Shown here: positions 16,116-23,667 of the stretch, piece after piece
How positions within the stretch are numbered: the stretch's first letter is position 1
Layout of the letters: every line of letters starts with the position of its first letter
NCBI GenBank assembly: GCA_964626565.1
Contig: CAZVFX010000024.1
Span: forward strand, 6,380-70,379
Source of the DNA: CAZVFX01 sp964626565
Lineage (GTDB): Bacteria; Myxococcota_A; UBA9042; CAIXZC01
Reading direction: 5' to 3'
Length of the DNA: 64,000 nucleotides
Notes under the pieces: generated by a model
The model's database searches: none
Seen by the model: the letters and a program-made list of their open reading frames with translations, nothing else
What the model was told of the DNA's origin: nothing
Translations under genes and position numbers: made by a program

Positions 16116-17861
16116 TTGAGAATTGAACAACCACTGCTTGTTGCCTGCCTGCTGCTGACAGCATGCCTCGCCGAGCCGGCTGACCCCGGTGAGCCGGGGG
16201 AAACTGTTGTCATCCTGTTGGAGTCTGCGCCCCGGGACCTTGACCCGCGAGTAGTTGGAGACGGCCCGTCCACCAAGGTGTCGAAACTGATCTTCTGCTC
16301 GTTGACCACCGTGGAAACCGAGGACCTCGTACCCCGCCTCGAAGCCGCGGAGTCTGTGCGCCCCGCGTGCCCCGAAGGAGACGAGGGTTGCACCCACTGG
16401 GTGGTCCGGGTTCGCAAGGGCATCTACTGGCATGACGGGGTCGAGGTCGCGGCCGAAGACGTCGTCTTCACCTATCGTTCCATAATCGAGTCGAACCTCG
16501 CCTCCCCCTTCCGGGGCCCGTTGCAGCGAAACATCCGTCGGGTGTGGGAGAAAGACGGCGAGGTGCACTTCCAACTCAACATGCCCATTGCCTCCTTCCC
16601 GCTGGATCTCTCCATCGGCCTGGTGCCCGAACACATCCTGGCTCCCCGCGGCGGCCTGGCGGCTCGCTTCGAAGACGATTACGTGGGCTGCGGACCGTTC
16701 CGTTTTGTCTCCCGGTACCGCGACCAGAAGGTCGTCCTGAAAAGGAACGAGCATTACTTCGAGCCGGTAGGGCCGAAATACGTCGTCGTCCGCACGGTCA
16801 ACGACGAGGCGACCCGCATCCTCTCGGTGATGGCGGGTAGCGGGCATATCGTGGTCAACAGCCTCTCTCCGCCCGTGGTGCGGCGCCTGGCCGAGAATCC
16901 CGAGGTAACAGTATCGCACCGCCCCGCAGCCAGCGTCACCTACCTTTCCTTCAATCTGCTGGACCACCGCCTGGCCGACCCGAGAGTGCGAAAAGCGATA
17001 GCCCACGGCATCGACCGGGAAGGCATAGTCCGAGAGCAGTTCCGAGGCATGGCCACCGACGCCACCAGCATCCTCCCCCCAGTCCACTGGGCTTATAACG
17101 ATAACACCGCCCGCTATCCTTACGATCCGAGCAAAGCGAGGGGACTGCTGGACGAGGCAGGGCTGACCCCGGACCCGGAAACCGGCTTTCGCACCAAGGT
17201 CAGGTTAAAAGTCACTACTGACCGATTCCGGCGCAATATCGGTGCGATTATCGCCCACGGCCTCGCCGAAGTCGGCATTGAGGTGGAGCTCATTCCGTTG
17301 GAGCTGTCCACCTTCCTGTCCGACGTGCGCAAAGGGAACTACGAGATGTACATCCTCCAGGCTCCGGAGGTGCTGGAGCCGGACATTTTGCGCTGGTTCT
17401 TCCACTCCCAGGCCGCACCCTTCCTGGAACCTCTGCCCGAAAAAAGCGCCTACGGCGCGGTCGACCGCCAACTCTTCCCGCCCAAGTTCTCAGAACTGAC
17501 CGGGCCGTTTGCGAAAGAGTGTGAAGAACGCTGGTTTCCGCTGGTTCACCGTCAGGCGTTCGAGAGTTTCGTAAGAAAGTCGTTCGGGTTGCCACTGGCA
17601 CTCGGCAACGGCAACCGCAGCTTCTTCTTCGACCCCGACCTCGATTGCCTGTTGGACCTCGGGTACAGCACCATGAACCGTGAGCGGCGGTTGGGCTACT
17701 ACCTGGAGGCTCAGCGCATTATCGCGGATGCGATCCCGGTATTGCCTCTATGGCACGAAGACAACGTTGCGGTGATTCGCAACGAACTGGCGGGCTTTCG
17801 ACTGCTGCCCATTAATCGTTTCTCACCCGTCTCTAAGGTTGAGATTTGGAAGACGCCATGA
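16116..17861 (+). CDS. Peptide ABC transporter substrate-binding lipoprotein (SBP_bac_5 family)
   Basis: 581 residues, the usual size of oligopeptide/dipeptide/nickel binding proteins. The TTG at 16116 is the start because GAAGGAG lies 6 bases upstream and it opens a lipoprotein signal ending LTAC (C17). The mature protein shows the family 5 pattern: VSKLIFCSLTTVE, VVRVRKGIYWHDGVEVAAED followed by VVFTYRSI, CGPFRFVSRYRDQKVVLKRN, ADPRVRKAIAHGIDREGIV and YPYDPSKARGLLDEAGLTPD. It would deliver peptides or similar ligands to the two permeases at 19.9-21.7 kb. A redoxin, a toxin-antitoxin pair and an FHA gene lie between it and those permeases. No ATPase subunit is in the window. The nearby nagZ suggests muropeptide salvage, which is inference only. 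Confidence 0.9.
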   Translation: MRIEQPLLVACLLLTACLAEPADPGEPGETVVILLESAPRDLDPRVVGDGPSTKVSKLIFCSLTTVETEDLVPRLEAAESVRPACPEGDEGCTHWVVRVRKGIYWHDGVEVAAEDVVFTYRSIIESNLASPFRGPLQRNIRRVWEKDGEVHFQLNMPIASFPLDLSIGLVPEHILAPRGGLAARFEDDYVGCGPFRFVSRYRDQKVVLKRNEHYFEPVGPKYVVVRTVNDEATRILSVMAGSGHIVVNSLSPPVVRRLAENPEVTVSHRPAASVTYLSFNLLDHRLADPRVRKAIAHGIDREGIVREQFRGMATDATSILPPVHWAYNDNTARYPYDPSKARGLLDEAGLTPDPETGFRTKVRLKVTTDRFRRNIGAIIAHGLAEVGIEVELIPLELSTFLSDVRKGNYEMYILQAPEVLEPDILRWFFHSQAAPFLEPLPEKSAYGAVDRQLFPPKFSELTGPFAKECEERWFPLVHRQAFESFVRKSFGLPLALGNGNRSFFFDPDLDCLLDLGYSTMNRERRLGYYLEAQRIIADAIPVLPLWHEDNVAVIRNELAGFRLLPINRFSPVSKVEIWKTP

Positions 17862-17938
17862 GTGGATTCTCACTCTCCGGAGCACCAGATTGTAACCAAC
17901 GGACCGCTCCCGCACTCCATGTCTGGGGGAGGTAAGAA

Positions 17939-18451
17939 ATGAAAATAGACAGGCATAAGATAATTCGGCGGGGGTTGGATGTAGCCCTCGTCGCGCTGAT
18001 TGCGTACGTCGTGTTGTTGATGTTCGGAGTGGTGCGGCGCGGGGGGCAGTTTGAAGACGGCACCGCGGCGCCCGACTTCAAGGTGATGTCGGTCACTGAC
18101 GGCAGTTTTCGTACCCTGGACAGCTACAAGGGCAAGACGCTGCTCCTGGATTTCTTTTCTACATCCTGTCCATCATGCAAGCGTGAGCTTCCCGAGATCG
18201 AGGAGTTAAAGGAATTAGGCGGCGACCGGCTGGAGGTGCTGGTAGTGTCAGCGGATCCCCCGGCGCAACTGAGAGCCTACCTCGACGCGCGCCAAAGCCC
18301 CTTGACCGGCGTCTACGACCCCGGCGGCGCGCACCTCAACTACCGGGTCGACACCATCCCCTACCTGGTCCTCATCGACCCCGAAGGAAAGATCCGAGCC
18401 GATTACGTCGGCGGTATCCGCTGGTCCGACATCGAGCCCTGGCTGCCGTAG
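17939..18451 (+). CDS. Membrane-anchored TlpA-like redoxin
   Basis: 170 residues: one N-terminal membrane helix (LDVALVALIAYVVLLMFGVV, ~13-32) and a periplasmic thioredoxin-fold domain of AhpC/TSA-TlpA type. The active site is FFSTSCPSCKRELPEIEEL with C77 and C80. FLD-type spacing and the later PYLVLIDPEGKIRADYVGG carry the cis-Pro loop and closing strand. The start is supported by GGGGGAGG seven bases upstream. It follows the binding-protein gene by 77 bases. It likely reduces a periplasmic disulfide partner, which is unidentified. Confidence 0.9.
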   Translation: MKIDRHKIIRRGLDVALVALIAYVVLLMFGVVRRGGQFEDGTAAPDFKVMSVTDGSFRTLDSYKGKTLLLDFFSTSCPSCKRELPEIEELKELGGDRLEVLVVSADPPAQLRAYLDARQSPLTGVYDPGGAHLNYRVDTIPYLVLIDPEGKIRADYVGGIRWSDIEPWLP

Positions 18452-18522
18452 GCAGACACGGCACCCAAAACCCAAGGGCACAAATTCCCGCGTGATACCG
18501 CGGCTTCACCTGTAGCAGGTAC

Positions 18523-18559
18523 TTGACACCCCGCTCTGTAAACGTTAACATGTAAACGT
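18523..18559 (+). promoter_or_regulatory. Promoter and direct-repeat operator of the toxin-antitoxin pair
   Basis: TTGACA (18523-18528), a 17-base spacer and TAACAT (18546-18551). Two exact direct repeats TGTAAACGT at 18537-18545 and 18551-18559 (14 bases start to start) straddle the -10 box. This fits autorepression by a ribbon-helix-helix antitoxin. Confidence 0.6.
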
Positions 18560-18576
18560 AAGAATGGGAGACCATC

Positions 18577-18834
18577 ATGGATGGAGTCTTTTCCGCGCGG
18601 GTGAGTGAAGCGGTGGTGCGACGCATTGGTGCTCTGGCTCGCCGACTACGTGTATCCAAGAAAGCGATCGTCGAGAGGGCCATCCTCGAGTTGGCTGAGC
18701 GGGTGGAAAATGAAGACGAGATGGACGTCCTCGACCACACTCACGGCGTTTGGAAGCGAGAGGAAGGGATTGAAGAAACCGTGGCAGAAGCGCGCAAGGC
18801 TTTTCGTGACTCCATGACCCGGCGCCACCGATGA
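18577..18834 (+). CDS. Ribbon-helix-helix antitoxin (VapB-like)
   Basis: 85 residues. The N-terminal half reads as a ribbon-helix-helix DNA-binding fold (FSARVSEAVVRRIGALARRL, RVSKKAIVERAILELAERV). The acidic middle (ENEDEMDVLDHTHGVW) and C-terminal helix would bind and neutralise the toxin. It starts 7 bases after GGGAG, and its TGA overlaps the ATG of the PIN gene (ATGA), the usual order of antitoxin then toxin. Direct repeats over its own promoter support autoregulation. The pair sits in the middle of an otherwise peptide-transport region, suggesting later insertion. Confidence 0.85.
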   Translation: MDGVFSARVSEAVVRRIGALARRLRVSKKAIVERAILELAERVENEDEMDVLDHTHGVWKREEGIEETVAEARKAFRDSMTRRHR

Positions 18835-19214
18835 GGGCTTATGTCGATAGCGACGTACTGATCTGGCACCTGCGGGGAGAACCGGAAGCGCTCAAATTCC
18901 TGCGCCGGCTTGCGCAAGACGACGCGTTGGAGCTGTGGACCGGCGCTCTCCAGCGGGCCGAGGTGAGCTTCTTCATGCGGCCCGGAGAAGAGGAGGCCAC
19001 GGAGCTGTTCCTGTCCCAGTTCAGGACCGCTCCGGTGGACCACAGGCTGGTGGACGCCGCAGGTAAGCTCTTCCGCACCTGGAACCCTTCCCACGGCGTC
19101 GACGTCAACGACGCTTTCCTCGCAGCCACCGCGCAAAGCACCGGCGGCAAAATCTTCACCCTCAACGTCAAACACTACCCGATGCCCGACCTGACCGTGC
19201 AGAAGGCGTGGTGA
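18831..19214 (+). CDS. PIN-domain toxin (VapC-like ribonuclease)
   Basis: 127 residues, the normal size for VapC. PIN-domain acidic residues are visible: D6 (and D8) in AYVDSDVLIWHL, E44 in QRAEVSFF, and D91/D94 in HGVDVNDAFLAATA. The end KIFTLNVKHYPMPD matches the family's last strand and helix. VapC toxins are Mg-dependent RNases that cut tRNA or rRNA and stop translation when free of antitoxin. It is translationally coupled to the antitoxin gene by a 4-base overlap. All expected catalytic acids are present, so it is probably active. Confidence 0.87.
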   Translation: MRAYVDSDVLIWHLRGEPEALKFLRRLAQDDALELWTGALQRAEVSFFMRPGEEEATELFLSQFRTAPVDHRLVDAAGKLFRTWNPSHGVDVNDAFLAATAQSTGGKIFTLNVKHYPMPDLTVQKAW

Positions 19215-19218
19215 GGGG

Positions 19219-19293
19219 CAATTACCAATTTCCAATTATCAATTCTCCGTTTTCAATTATCACTGTGTGGCTGAACGCTGAACGCTGATCGCT
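19219..19293. repeat. AT-rich and GCTGAACGCT simple repeats after vapC
   Basis: An AT-rich stretch repeats CAATT (AATTACCAATTTCCAATTAT ...) at 19219-19260. At 19270-19293, GCTGAAC/GCTGATC octamers follow. The composition contrasts sharply with the GC-rich surroundings. The two boilerplate-like blocks look like inserted dispersed repeats at the edge of the toxin-antitoxin module. Confidence 0.5.
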
Positions 19294-19348
19294 TTCTTGT
19301 TCTTGATCTCTTTCTGTTGTATTTCTAGTATGTGGAAAGGGGGAGTCG

Positions 19349-19867
19349 ATGCAGCTCATTTTGCGCGGTCCGGAAGACGAAACCAGGGAGGTGGAACTCA
19401 CTGGCGCCCGGGTTCATGTCGGCCGTGCTCACGACAACACCATCGTGCTTTCGGAAAACACTGTGTCCCGGCATCACTGCAGCATGTTCCGGGACGATCA
19501 GGGCCGCGCGATCCTGGAAGACCTCGAGAGCCGATACGGCACATATCTCGACGGGGATGCGGTCGAGGGCCCGACGCCGGTAACCCCGGGCCAGAAGATC
19601 AAGGTGGGCGAGTGGACCATCAAGGTCGTGGACGACCAGGCCACCGCATCCACCGACACCACCCTCGAAGCGGTCTCGTCGGAAGAAGAAGAAGAAGAAA
19701 CTGAACAGTTGGACTCCCAGGGGCCGACCCGAAAGACTCGCCTCCTGGACGACATAGAGCCCGCCGGCCAGACCTCATCCTCGGGCTACCTGGCGCTGCT
19801 GCTTACCCTGGCGGCAATGGGGGCGCTGCTGTTGGCCTATGTGGTCGTCAGTTCGACCGGGGGGTGA
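19349..19867 (+). CDS. FHA-domain protein with C-terminal membrane helix
   Basis: 172 residues. Residues 1-95 are a forkhead-associated phosphothreonine-binding domain: VHVGRAHDNTIVL (G25, R26), NTVSRHHCSMF (S40, R41, H42) and LESRYGTYLDG. These are the core FHA residues, although the usual Asn before Gly-Thr is replaced by Tyr. A linker rich in Thr and Glu (EEEEEETEQLD) leads to one C-terminal helix (GYLALLLTLAAMGALLLAYVV, a tail anchor). The FHA domain would face the cytoplasm and bind phosphorylated proteins; no kinase gene is nearby. The start is supported by GGGGGAG. The stop lies 13 bases before the permease start, so it is part of that operon. Confidence 0.9.
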   Translation: MQLILRGPEDETREVELTGARVHVGRAHDNTIVLSENTVSRHHCSMFRDDQGRAILEDLESRYGTYLDGDAVEGPTPVTPGQKIKVGEWTIKVVDDQATASTDTTLEAVSSEEEEEETEQLDSQGPTRKTRLLDDIEPAGQTSSSGYLALLLTLAAMGALLLAYVVVSSTGG

Positions 19868-19880
19868 GAAACCACCCGCC

Positions 19881-20852
19881 ATGCAAGTCGAGCTGACAAC
19901 TCTCGCAGCCCGGATTCTAGCCAAGACCGTTCGCACAATTCTGGTTCTCCTTGGAGTACTCACCCTCGTCTTCGCAGTGGTCCGGGCGGTCCCCGGCGAC
20001 CCCGCAGTATCGATCCTGGGCGAACAGGCCCCGCCCGAAGAGCTGGCGCTGCTGCGCTCGGAAATGGGGCTCGACCTTCCCCTGTGGGATCAGTACGGCC
20101 TGTACATGGGACAGGTGCTGGATGGTTCGCTGGGAAGGCCGTTTTCCCGGGTCCGCCGTGAGCTCACCGTATCCGGACTCATCGCCGGAGTGTTTCCGTA
20201 CACCCTCGAACTGGCCCTCGCCGCGGTATTGATCGCCTGCTTCATCGCACTGCCGCTCGGGGTTCTCTCCGCCTTGCGCAGAAACGGGCTTACCGACAAC
20301 GTGGCGCTCATGGGAACACTGTTGGGTATCGCCATGCCCGGATTCTGGCTCGGGCCGTTGCTCATTCATTTCTTCTGCGTCCATTTGCGACTGCTTCCCG
20401 ACCCTGCCGCAGGGGTTCAGGGCCTCCCTACCCTTATCCTCCCCGCATTCGTCCTGGGGCTGGCCTTGTCGGCCAAACTCACCCGCATGGTACGCAGCAG
20501 CATGCTCGACGTATTGCAACAGCCTTACGTGCTGGCCGCCCGGGCTCGGGGGCTGTCGAAACAGCGCATCATCCTGCGCCACGTATTGAAGAACGCGCTC
20601 ATTCCGGTGGTCACAATCCTCGGGCTGCAATTTGCCGCCCTCCTGTCGGGAGCCATCGTCACGGAGAAAGTGTTCGCCCGGCCCGGCATCGGCACGCTGT
20701 TGCTGGAAGGAATCGCTCAGCGTGACTACGCCATCGTCCAGGGCACTGCGCTGTTCATCGGTGCGGTGTACGTGGGGGTCAACCTCCTGGTGGACGTGCT
20801 GTACACGGTCATCGATCCTCGAATCGGCCACTCGGCCGCGGGAGGGCGGTGA
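19881..20852 (+). CDS. Peptide ABC transporter permease (DppB/OppB type)
   Basis: 323 residues, six hydrophobic helices. Family marks are VRTILVLLGVLTLVFAVVRA and VPGDPAVSILGEQAPPEEL at the N-terminus, then the EAA loop MLDVLQQPYVLAARARGLSK that contacts the ATPase. The end, ITEKVFARPGIG-like (TEKVFARPGIGTLLLEGIAQ) and YTVIDPRIG, is typical. I chose ATG 19881, because the longer GTG frame would run inside the FHA gene and a GGGGGTGAG precedes 19881. It is coupled to the next permease by a GTGA overlap and works with the binding lipoprotein at 16116. ATP-binding subunits are not in this window. Confidence 0.92.
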   Translation: MQVELTTLAARILAKTVRTILVLLGVLTLVFAVVRAVPGDPAVSILGEQAPPEELALLRSEMGLDLPLWDQYGLYMGQVLDGSLGRPFSRVRRELTVSGLIAGVFPYTLELALAAVLIACFIALPLGVLSALRRNGLTDNVALMGTLLGIAMPGFWLGPLLIHFFCVHLRLLPDPAAGVQGLPTLILPAFVLGLALSAKLTRMVRSSMLDVLQQPYVLAARARGLSKQRIILRHVLKNALIPVVTILGLQFAALLSGAIVTEKVFARPGIGTLLLEGIAQRDYAIVQGTALFIGAVYVGVNLLVDVLYTVIDPRIGHSAAGGR

Positions 20853-21682
20853 TGCTCCGTAAGCATTTAGGCGCAGTCCCGCCCGCCATCGCGCTGGGCT
20901 TCATCGCGCTCATAGCCCTGGCAGCTTTGGCCGCGGACCTTATCGCCCCCTACTCCTTCGACTTCCGCCGGGCTGCCCTGCTGCTGGCGCCGCCGAGCCC
21001 GGACCACATCCTCGGCACCGACGGGCAGGGAAGAGACATCCTCTCGTTGCTGCTCCACGGCGCCAGGGTCGCGCTGCTGGTGGGTTTCGGCGCCACCCTC
21101 GTATCCATGTGCATCGGCATCCCGCTGGGGCTCATATCCGGCTGGCGGCGGGGGGCGCTGGACAGCCTGCTCATGGGAGTCACCGAGGTGGTATTCGCGT
21201 TTCCCGGCATCCTGCTGGCTATCCTGCTGGTGTTCATCACCCAACAGCCTTCCATCTTCAACATCATGCTGGCGCTGTCGGCCACCGGGTGGGCCGGATG
21301 GGCCAGGCTGGTGCGGGGCCAGGTGCTCCAGGAGCGGGAAAAGGACTACGTAAAAATGGCTGTCACCGCAGGCGCCGGCACCACCCGTATTCTCGGCCGG
21401 CACATACTGCCCAACATTGCGTCCATCGTACTTGTGCAACTGAGTTTCGCAGTCGGGAGTGCGATTCTGGCGGAATCGAGCCTCTCGTTTCTGGGCTTAG
21501 GCCCCCAGGACATGCCGTCATGGGGCGCCATGCTGAGTGAGGGGGCGGCCCTGTTCATCTGCTCCCCGTACGTGGCCACTTTTTCTGGCCTGGCCATCTT
21601 TGTCTCGGTACTATCCTTTAACATTGTGGGGGACCGGCTGCGAGATCGCCTCGCCCAGCCGGACCCGGTGGCACGGGGGTAG
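20849..21682 (+). CDS. Peptide ABC transporter permease (DppC/OppC type)
   Basis: 277 residues. The N-terminal segment has the family motif PSPDHILGTDGQGRDILSLL followed by LHGARVALLVGFGATLVSMC. The coupling loop is REKDYVKMAVTAGAGTTRIL, and SSLSFLGLGPQDMPSWGAML is the conserved late motif. The start is GTG 20849, overlapping the DppB stop, or the adjacent ATG 20852. It forms the heterodimeric channel with the preceding permease. nagZ starts 5 bases after its stop, so transport and amino-sugar hydrolysis are likely one operon. Confidence 0.92.
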   Translation: MMLRKHLGAVPPAIALGFIALIALAALAADLIAPYSFDFRRAALLLAPPSPDHILGTDGQGRDILSLLLHGARVALLVGFGATLVSMCIGIPLGLISGWRRGALDSLLMGVTEVVFAFPGILLAILLVFITQQPSIFNIMLALSATGWAGWARLVRGQVLQEREKDYVKMAVTAGAGTTRILGRHILPNIASIVLVQLSFAVGSAILAESSLSFLGLGPQDMPSWGAMLSEGAALFICSPYVATFSGLAIFVSVLSFNIVGDRLRDRLAQPDPVARG

Positions 21683-21687
21683 GTTAG

Positions 21688-22752
21688 ATGCCTTCCAAAG
21701 AGTTGAAGAAGAAGATCGGCCAACTGTTCATCTGCGGTTTCGAAGGGCGCGCCATCACCGCGGGGGTAAAAAACCTTCTCGGCCGGTACCATGTGGGCGG
21801 GCTGGTGTTTTTCGCCCGTAACATCTCCGAACCCGGCCAGGTGTGGGAGTTGATTCGGTCGCTGAAGAACCCCGGCCTCATCACCGCCATCGACCACGAA
21901 GGGGGAAGAGTGGTAAGGCTGCCCGAACCGGTGACCCGGTTTCCGGCCGCGGCCAGGTTCGGTGAGGTCAACGCACCAGCCCTGGTGAGGAGCGCAGCCG
22001 CGTACCAGGCCCGTGAGCTGAAAGCCATCGGCTTCAACTTCAACTTCGCACCGGTGCTGGACCTTAACACCAATCCGCTGAACAGGGTCATCGCGGACCG
22101 CGCGTATTCCGCGGACCCGGCCCGGGTTTCCACCCTGGCGGTGGAGTATATCCATGGGTTTCGAGATGAAGGCGTAATTGCGTGCGGAAAACACTTTCCG
22201 GGTCATGGCGATACTCGGGAGGACAGCCACGAGGTGCTGCCCAGGGTGAAGGCTGGGGTAGCCGAACTGCTGGGACGGGAGTTGGTGCCGTTCAAGGCGG
22301 CCATCGACGCCGGGGTCCCTTCCATCATGACCGCCCACGTGGTCTACGAGGGAACCGGTGAAAAGCGTCCGGCGACGCTTTCGCGAACGCTGCTGGAGGA
22401 TGTTTTAAGGAAGCGGCTGGGATTCACCGGGGCAGTGGTTTCCGACGACCTCGAAATGAGCGGCATTGCCGACAACTACGACGTAGAAGACCGAACCATC
22501 CTGGCGCTCAACGCGGGCGTTGACCTGCTGATGTTCTGCCACAGCCTGGACGTCCAGGTGCAAGCCATCGAAACGGTCTACCGGGCCGTAGACGGACGGA
22601 TCGTCTCGGAGCAGCGCATAGAAGAAGCCTATAGTCGGGTGATGGAATTGAAACGCGCGGCCGCCGCCGGTCGAACGGCAGCCAACAGAGGAGAACTGTA
22701 TTCCGTGCTGAACAACTCCCAACACAAATCGCTGGCAGCATCGCTCTCGTAA
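21688..22752 (+). CDS. nagZ: Beta-N-acetylhexosaminidase (GH3)
   Basis: 354 residues, a single GH3 TIM-barrel domain as in NagZ. That enzyme cuts N-acetylglucosamine from anhydro-muropeptides during cell-wall recycling, or acts on chitobiose-like glycans. Signatures are GLVFFARNI, AIDHEGGRVVRL, the KHFPGHGDTREDSH loop (about 168-181) that is diagnostic for NagZ with its catalytic His-Asp, and VVSDDLEMSGI with the nucleophile Asp (about 252). No signal peptide, so cytoplasmic. It follows the peptide permease genes by 5 bases. This gives a coherent story of importing muropeptides and trimming them, but the imported ligand is not proven. Confidence 0.93.
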   Translation: MPSKELKKKIGQLFICGFEGRAITAGVKNLLGRYHVGGLVFFARNISEPGQVWELIRSLKNPGLITAIDHEGGRVVRLPEPVTRFPAAARFGEVNAPALVRSAAAYQARELKAIGFNFNFAPVLDLNTNPLNRVIADRAYSADPARVSTLAVEYIHGFRDEGVIACGKHFPGHGDTREDSHEVLPRVKAGVAELLGRELVPFKAAIDAGVPSIMTAHVVYEGTGEKRPATLSRTLLEDVLRKRLGFTGAVVSDDLEMSGIADNYDVEDRTILALNAGVDLLMFCHSLDVQVQAIETVYRAVDGRIVSEQRIEEAYSRVMELKRAAAAGRTAANRGELYSVLNNSQHKSLAASLS

Positions 22753-22769
22753 CCAACAGGAGTCTATCC

Positions 22770-23660
22770 GTGACCACAGCTATCCATTGCCGACCGATTC
22801 TCCCCCGCGAAGCGGAACTTATCGAAGAGGCAACAACCATCAACAACGACGTGTGGGGCAAAGGGCTCACATCGTCACCGGAGGACTTCCGGTCCCGGGC
22901 AAACTTGGGCTACCTCATCGGTGCGTTCGGCCCGGAAGGGCTGCAAGGCACCATCTCCACACTGGAGCTGCCTTCCTCAGCCCTGGCTGAAGACGTGGCC
23001 GGCGAAGGCCTGCTGTCCACCTGGGAAGGGGCCACCGGAAACGGCCGTTTCACCACGGCAGAGCCGGGCAGCGATACTTTGTGTTGCGTCGCGGTGACCG
23101 CGGTGACCGCGCGCCGGCCCGGCGCCCGCCCTCCCCGGCCGGTGGAAGGTCTTGACGACAGCGAATACGCTGACTGGGCCCGGCTCCTCCTCGAACAGCC
23201 TTCAGTCTTCCCCCTTCCCGAGCCGCTGGCAGACCTTGCCCGACGGCTGTTCCCGGCCTACCTGGACAGCAACCTCGATCCGGTGCTGCGCTTTCACTCC
23301 CGGGACAAGGGTCCTCTGGGCGGAACCACCCCCTGGCTGCCGGTGCCCGGCGGCAGGCCTTCCGACGCCGGCTCGCTGGGCTATAACGTGCTGCTGCGCT
23401 ACCCGGAATTGACACCCCGGGCGCGCCAGGCGCTGCTGGCTCCCAGCGATTACGCGCCGTCCGCGGTGGGCGAGGCGCTGGTGTTGGGCGCGGCTCGCCT
23501 GGCCGCATCGCTCCCTTCCATCAAGTATGTGGTTCCCTACAGCCGCCCCGCCGCGTTCCGCCGCAATCTAGGCCGCCTCTGCGCGCGCATGGCCGGCGCA
23601 AAGATCCCATTTTCCCGACCTGAAGAGCAGAACTTCGACGCGTTGGCCCGAGAAGCGTAG
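22770..23660 (+). CDS. Uncharacterised protein, possible GNAT-like acyltransferase
   Basis: 296 residues, start supported by AGGAG before GTG 22770. I do not recognise it with confidence. Residues 1-80 (REAELIEEATTINNDVWG and LGYLIGAFGPEGLQGTISTLEL) and the C-terminal part (SVGEALVLGAARLAAS-like, YVVPYSRPAAFRRNL) have the feel of an N-acetyltransferase fold: a strand-helix start, a beta bulge and a late helix that follows a Y/P strand. The classic R/Q-x-x-G-x-G/A acetyl-CoA loop is not clear. Residues ~105-135 are Arg/Pro rich. It lies 17 bases after nagZ and ends 7 bases before the convergent end of the giant lipoprotein gene. Function unassigned. Confidence 0.75.
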   Translation: MTTAIHCRPILPREAELIEEATTINNDVWGKGLTSSPEDFRSRANLGYLIGAFGPEGLQGTISTLELPSSALAEDVAGEGLLSTWEGATGNGRFTTAEPGSDTLCCVAVTAVTARRPGARPPRPVEGLDDSEYADWARLLLEQPSVFPLPEPLADLARRLFPAYLDSNLDPVLRFHSRDKGPLGGTTPWLPVPGGRPSDAGSLGYNVLLRYPELTPRARQALLAPSDYAPSAVGEALVLGAARLAASLPSIKYVVPYSRPAAFRRNLGRLCARMAGAKIPFSRPEEQNFDALAREA

Positions 23661-23667
23661 GTCGTAG

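Noticed and set aside
16086..17087. 333-residue minus-strand open frame opposite the binding protein
   Set aside because: The plus-strand gene has a lipobox and SBP family 5 motifs. The antisense frame has none.
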